A stretch of DNA of 64,000 bases from Gymnothorax reevesii (taxonomy: Eukaryota; Chordata; Actinopteri; Anguilliformes; Muraenidae). Below the pieces are notes generated by a model. The model was given only the letters and a program-made list of their open reading frames with translations, was not told the DNA's origin and searched no databases. Positions 58,883 to 64,000 of the stretch are shown piece after piece. Where the stretch lies: NCBI GenBank assembly GCA_029721435.1, contig CM056583.1:87497620-87561619 (forward strand). Reading direction: 5' to 3'. A program made the position numbers and the translations under genes. Numbering within the stretch: position 1 is the stretch's first letter; each line of letters begins with the position of its first letter.

Positions 58883-59855
58883 AGGCCACGTTCAAAAGGT
58901 GGGCATAATTTGCGTTGCGTGGTCAAAAATGGCCATTTTTCAAAAACTTTTAGGAAAGTTGGACACTTCATCCCAAAACTTAAAAATGTAAGTGAAAATT
59001 GAACATTTGTTTTATTAACGTGATAATTACCAATTAAAGATACCAGTTTTAATTGAAAATCAATGAAAACTGAAACCCGTTTTTTGCTGTTTTCTCAAGT
59101 TTGACCATCGTCCAATAAAACTGACATAAAACCCCATCCCTTGGGTGGAAATGAATGATTTTTGCACCTCTATGCTCCTAAAAGAGTACTCCGTACACCC
59201 AAATCCACTTTATTCCATTCGGGTGAACTGGAATCTTTTCCATGCCCAGACACAGGGTAATTTCTAACTACTTTCAGGTTCAGTAAGTGGCTCCTCGAAA
59301 TGTCCCAAAACAAGTTCAAGTACAAGCTCTTGTACAGAGATGCAAAGCCATCTGTACGCTGATGAAGTGCACTTATCTGGCATCCTAGCTTTTCTAACTC
59401 TGGGACAAGAATGTTAGCAACACAGTGGTGCACAAAATTGAAATCATGTGTCAGGCTGTCTGACATCACAAGCTAATGCTCCTTCAGGTGAGTATCTGGT
59501 GAGTTCTCTGTTTCTACTGTGGGACCAACCACCACCATTGAATGAATATTTAAGTGCAGGGACTTGTTTGGCACTGTCTGACCACGTCATCCACACCGAC
59601 CACCTCATCCACCTGCTGAATCCGTCATTACCTTTGTTAACATTTTTGATAATTAACTCTTAACACCTCAATATATATGGAGAATCATCATCATCTACAT
59701 CAGTGCAAGAAAACAAAATTATCTACCATATGACACTAAATACCCTGTACACAATTGTCCAACTGATAGAGTGCAGTAATTATAAAAATAGAAAAATGAC
59801 TTTCATGTAACAAATCCGTCAAAAACCAATGCCCACCTTATGAAACGCGACCACT
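58883..59855 (-). mobile_element. Decayed DNA-transposon-like element with inverted ends
   Basis: The left end has GGCCACGTTCAAAAGGTGGGCA (58884-58905) and the right end, read back from about 59852, has GGTCGCGTTTCATAAGGTGGGCA. These ~23-bp ends match at most positions. Between them lies a minus-strand frame with transposon-associated motifs (listed separately). Ends, size (~970 bp) and content are consistent with one shortened element. No target duplication was identified, and the superfamily is unknown to me. Confidence 0.45.
59170..59469 (-). pseudogene. Remnant of an uncharacterised transposon-associated protein
   Basis: The 99-codon frame includes NFVHHCVANILVPELEKLGC, then a TDGFASLYKS block, ISRSHLLNLKVVRNYPVSGH, and GKDSSSPEWNKVDLGVR. 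The order (aromatic-HH-helix, TDGxxxxYK, a 'GHGKDSSS' block) resembles a multicopy uncharacterised animal protein family in which a (S/T)DGCxxQYK motif and an (S/G)xHGKGxxDG motif are typical. In this copy the C and Q of the first motif and the second motif's usual residues are changed. I assign it from memory of motif patterns; the enzymatic role, perhaps DDE transposase-like, is inference. Confidence 0.4.
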
Positions 59856-60039
59856 AACAATGTTAGTACGACAAAAAAGGTACTGATGAAACGTCTCATT
59901 TCAAGGTTTGGCAATGGGGTTAGAGGATGGAATTTACAAAGCATCCGCTCATTCTTTAAAGTTTCTTTATTCCTCGTCAGGGTTGGGTTGGAGGGGCGGG
60001 GTGTAGCTGAAGCTCCTTCAAACATCCAATAGGGAAACC

Positions 60040-60240
60040 AATATATTCACTCACCATTCACTCACTAATTCATACCCATGAGGAAATTATGGTCATCAAT
60101 CATCCGAACCCGTGCATGCCTTTGGACTGTGGGTCGAAACTGGAGTATGAGGGCCCTTGCAAACAGAGAAAGAAGATACAAACACCAGGCTGGATTCAAA
60201 CCTGGGGCCGTCACTTAAGCAAACAGTAGCTAAAAATAAC
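60040..60240 (-). mobile_element. tRNA-derived SINE fragment
   Basis: The + strand shows ATTCACTCACCATTCACTCA, CATACCCATGAGGAAATTAT, GCATGCCTTTGGACTGTGGG, CTGGAGTA and ACACCAGGCTGGATTCAAACCTGG. This is the reversed order of the same common fish tRNA-derived SINE type seen at 41775-42140, with a box-B-like CCAGGTTTGAATCC on the minus strand. The tRNA-like head is truncated after 60230. Confidence 0.6.
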
Positions 60241-61899
60241 TATACAAATATTACCTCCCTTTGATTAAACAATAAGATTTTAAGTCTCATTATAAGACTA
60301 AGACACAGGTTAAGATTCACTTTTTTTGCAGTGTGAAATTTGAGTGGCAAATCTATTATATAATTCATATTATTTCAATACAAACGTGTAATAACTGGAT
60401 CAAATTCTAACTCATCAGCCTTGAGGGGCAGGAGTGGGCATCACTATGGTACAGATCTTGTGCAATCAGCAGGGTAGATCCAGCACAGGCTAATGGGATA
60501 ATATGTAATGGAGGAGACTGACTGCGGTCTCTGGTGTCCATTTTCCTCTCTCAGGAGCAGACCTGCTGACGTCGCCTGTATTGATCTTATATCAGCCCAA
60601 CAGCTCACAATACCTAAGTGCGGAGAACGGAGCCAATAAAGACCTTTACATGCAACAAGTGCCTCAAAATACCATTCAGCAATCAACAGTGTTTTTTTTT
60701 TATGTTTTGATGTTCCAATGTTTTAATTTTTTTTTTTTTTTAGCGTTCTCACTGGAGGCTTTGGTCAAGTTAATGAAGGACTCAATAATCTTGATAACTG
60801 ATATAGTTTGAAGCACAGTGGCCTGTTCTTACACATCATGTCATTGTCTGTATCGCAGTGTTTATATGTGCAGAGAATAGAGAACCATTTGGATCATTTC
60901 TGAAGTGATGTTTTGAGTATGTGTAGCAGTTACATAAAGAAATATCTTCATAAACCACACCAAACATGTCAATATTTCAGCCAATCCACAAACACCTCAC
61001 CTCACCTCAAACCTTGAGCATCACATAATGACGCCACAGACCATTGTAAGTGGCACTACTGGCTTAGTCCGTAATGGCAGAGCACGGGAATAAGCACATC
61101 GCTCCAGCAAAGGTAGAGATTTGCAGTGGTTACGAATTACTTCATCAAATAATAGGACCAATGGGATTTCTAACATGCTTTGCAAATTTGCAACAGCCTT
61201 CATTGCCTGTTAGCCATGCAGATAACTGATGTTTTGAGATTTAGGACAGTCCATGGGCATCAGGGAGTGGGCCACAAGTTGCGGTGGACAGCCGGATTTT
61301 CCAAGAGAGTTTGGATGTCTGTATCGCAAGTAAGTCTATTATCTTGACAGTTGCATTACTTAGGGATTTTCCAATTCCAACAGAGATATCGATACTGGGG
61401 TACTACTCTGTGCCCATGTACTCCCACTAATAAAATGTTCCAGTTCACACACCCTATTGCAACGTAACAGACAGAGCAATAGACTTGCACACACTCCTGC
61501 TATTAGTAACTAGATTGTAATTTGAAATCAACATTTGGCATAATTCAGGAGTTCGCAAACAGTCACAGCACTCAGTGACAATGTTATGATCCCTTTCTAG
61601 AATTTTTGTGAATCATGTTACATTTGATTTTGTATATACAGGAGTGAAAACATCATTAATGACATGTACTTAAAAACACCATTTCCAAAATCTTTCACAT
61701 TGGTATTAAGTATCAGTAAGTCCCTGAAAAGGAAGTACGGCTATTAGTACTCTAACAAAAATAAAATGGTACTGATGCATCCCTGATAATAATTAAAATT
61801 AATTTCTTGAAAATGCACCAGTTTAATAGGGGGCTTATAGCCTCCAGATGTAAGACTACAATTTAGTTATCTTACCAAAATTAGCTTGAATAGGGTTTT
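60241..61899. other. Long non-coding stretch
   Basis: T-runs at 60691-60701 and 60727-60743. The minus-strand frame 61021-61203 looks somewhat protein-like but I do not recognise it. No repeats are named. Confidence 0.4.
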
Positions 61900-62700
61900 T
61901 CATTTTGATTTCAAATGTTCATGTGAGATTTCCTGCATCAGGTAATTTCTTGCATCTAATTAGTTGGAATGTTAATTAGTTTTTATCATGCCAAGCTTCT
62001 GCTCCGAATTGAAAGGCAGCATGCCAGAGCAGGGATTCTGTGAAACAGACCACTGAAAAATTCCTCTCTATCCTTCTATGAGCCTCAGAGGTCCAGGACG
62101 AGAGCGAACAGCCTCGCTGTCCCTAATTGCAATCAATTAAAAAACTGCAGAAGCATGAAATATGAGCTCTGACACCGAGTGCCCGCAGGGAGGACGGCAC
62201 AAGATTTGATTAAAGTCAATACCAAACTCTGGACCAGGGAGATTACAAACAGAGTTGACCTTGCAGTGGCAAATCACAGCAGGGACTCAGTCAGAAGAGG
62301 AGGGTGAGAGAGAGACAATCCTGATGATAAACATCACCTGACGCCACGACAGCACCCTTGGTGCTCATTTTATATTTAAATTCATCCCTATTGTTATTCC
62401 CTGATTTATCCACCCCTCCTGCAGTGCATTATTCACCTTCCCAGACAGCCTGGCTATCACCGAGACATCGAGGATGCAGGAAACACATCACATAATTGTG
62501 AATGTCCTGTCCCTACTAATGTTCTGTGGTGTAAGCTCGAGTGATTTCATTCCAGAGATTTGCATAAGTGAAAATAAAAAGCACGATTAGTCTCGCTAAT
62601 GGCCTAAGTCGTTTCCATGATTGACAGAACACAATGTCAAATGCAAGATGTCAACTGGCGATGCCAGCCATGTTCATTATTTGTCGTGATTATTTGTTGT
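61900..62700. promoter_or_regulatory. Repeat-poor block, candidate conserved regulatory sequence
   Basis: No repeat signature. Homeodomain-type cores are dense at 61950-61985 (ATCTAATTAGTTGG, GTTAATTAG) and 62124-62145 (CCTAATTGCAATCAATTA). A CAAGATTTGATTAAAG stretch lies near 62200. It is similar in character to 30640-32240. Conservation is not testable here. Confidence 0.3.
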
Positions 62701-64000
62701 TGCGATTGATTTACCACATTTCAACCCAGCTGCAATACAACAGCTACGCTAAAAACAAATTATATTCACATGACACCAGTCTGCTCAAGATCTCAATTAT
62801 GGGTTAAGGTCAATCCCTGATGGGTCTGTAATGTCTTCCTCAAACAGGCGCTCAGTCCAACAGCTTATTTTTCACACCCTTCCCTCCTTTTCTCTTCGCT
62901 CCACTCATCAGTTGAGGAGGATGAGGGCACCAGGCCCGTGTTCTTTCAGGAGCCCCGATGTCCTGGTTATTGGCTCTGCTGGTGTCATAACAAAATGCAA
63001 ACTGAAATACTGCTGTCTGCAGGTTTCACAAAACGATTTGAAAATAGAATTAGTCTACAATGCACCGCTCATTTCTTTCACACAGGCACAGTAAAAGTTT
63101 CAGTGTTTTTCATTGTTGGTAGAATTGTTCATGTTTATTGACTGGTCACGCAGCAGAAAATTCGATTGGACCATAATCACATTCATTCATCAGTTTCACT
63201 ACTAAGTGGAATGTTGTCTTGAATTACGTTTTAATACATAATCTGTGATTTAATTAAATGCAATTTGCCAGACTTAAAACCCTGTAATATATCTTCATAT
63301 TATCTTGGCAGCATTAATAAATTGTGCACTGAGCTGAAGTTTTTATCAGGAGCGAATTTCAAATATACTGAGGTCTCTTCAATGGTCATTTATATTACCA
63401 AGATAAGACAGAAACCCAAAACCAATCCCTACTTTCTGACGGCATAATGCTCAGATTACTGCCTTCTATCTGTCTCCTGGCCTGAGGCCAGTTTTAGACT
63501 GTGTAGTGCTGACATGGTCCTACTTTCAATATATTTTGTGAAAATACCTTTACTGTTTACTGATTACATATTTTAGTTGAACAACTGACTTGAAAGGTGT
63601 TATCTATTCTTTAACACTGCCTATATAAATTTTTGAATGCCTTTATTTGCTTCACTCCGGAAATTGTTCAGTGTAAGGGCATCTCTTAAGCAAATGCAAT
63701 GCAATGAAAAACATCATGAGCAGTTTAGCATTGTGATATAAATAGATTTAAATTATAGCACATACACAGTCCCAGCCTTAAAGTTTCTGTGGTAGATTTT
63801 GCAATAAAAAAAATATAGGCCCCCTCCATACAATAGTCACTCTTCCCTGCCACATTATTAGGTACACACATCTAGCACTAAAGAGGACACTATTTGCCCT
63901 TAGGGCACCCTATAGAGATAGATCTCATCAGATGACTGTGAAAATGGTACCCCTAAATGTATATTTTTTGATAGCAGTTTGTAAAAGTAGCATTTTTGAG
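62701..64000. other. Non-coding, nothing recognised
   Basis: Two overlapping frames at 62831-63141 have no family content. No repeats are recognised up to the window end. Confidence 0.45.

Noticed and set aside
61021..61203. Minus-strand frame that looks mildly protein-like
   Set aside because: No motif could be matched to a transposase or any host family, and upstream sequence has stops in all frames.
1..64000. CRISPR arrays, phage, operons, toxin-antitoxin or defence islands
   Set aside because: No regularly spaced short repeats, no dense gene organisation and no ribosome-binding sites. The repeat types are those of a vertebrate genome.

Overview
The window reads as non-coding vertebrate DNA, most likely from a teleost or other ray-finned fish. 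The support is the repeat content: Tc1/mariner copies with TA target sites, an L2-type LINE ending in a TTGAA tail, a Rex3/RTE-type LINE with the GATG-type 3' tail, a 5S rRNA-derived SINE, several tRNA-derived SINEs, Ty3/gypsy integrase remnants, and many solo LTRs and MITEs. There is no bacterial gene organisation, no CRISPR array, no rRNA gene and no intact tRNA gene. I found no complete protein-coding gene. Most open frames are short, chance frames in AT-rich sequence. The species and the neighbouring genes cannot be read from the sequence.

Layout. 1-5 kb: unique AT-rich sequence with a CpG-bearing block near 0.8-1.2 kb and an LTR-like fragment. 5-12 kb: Tc1 remnants, one of them an internally deleted element with both inverted ends, and a decayed gypsy integrase. 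12-14 kb: LTR material, including a solo LTR with a perfect 5-bp target duplication. 15-17 kb: a 5'-truncated L2-like LINE with an open reverse-transcriptase C-terminus and a 108-bp minisatellite in its 3' UTR. At 17.1 kb there is a short frame behind a splice-acceptor-like site, the only stretch that looks like a host exon. 19-23 kb: a pogo-like end, a 187-bp MITE, a solo LTR with TSD, and a compound hairpin MITE. 24.3-26.9 kb: two solo LTRs of one family in opposite orientation, forming a large inverted repeat. 29-32 kb: a second copy of the 187-bp MITE, then a mostly repeat-free block that is a candidate for conserved regulatory sequence. 32-36 kb: Tc1, gypsy and LTR debris with a nested LINE/SINE tail. 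40-42 kb: a possible regulatory block and a tRNA-derived SINE. 46-52 kb: third MITE copy, tRNA-derived SINEs, second copies of two LTR-like families. 52.7-53.7 kb: a Rex3-like LINE split by a 5S-derived SINE. 54.8-60.2 kb: a palindromic Tc1-type hairpin, a SINE with a perfect 22-bp TSD, a tRNA-Leu-like SINE and a decayed transposon-like element with inverted ends. 61.9-62.7 kb: another repeat-poor candidate regulatory block.

No operon or pathway is present. The biology on show is layered insertion and decay of transposable elements in a gene desert or a long intron. The items most worth following are the 187-bp MITE trio, the compound hairpin at 22.5 kb, the decayed DGxxxxYK-type element at 58.9-59.9 kb, the exon-like frame at 17.1 kb, and the LINE 3' UTR minisatellite. 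All family names come from memory of family hallmarks, without a database search.
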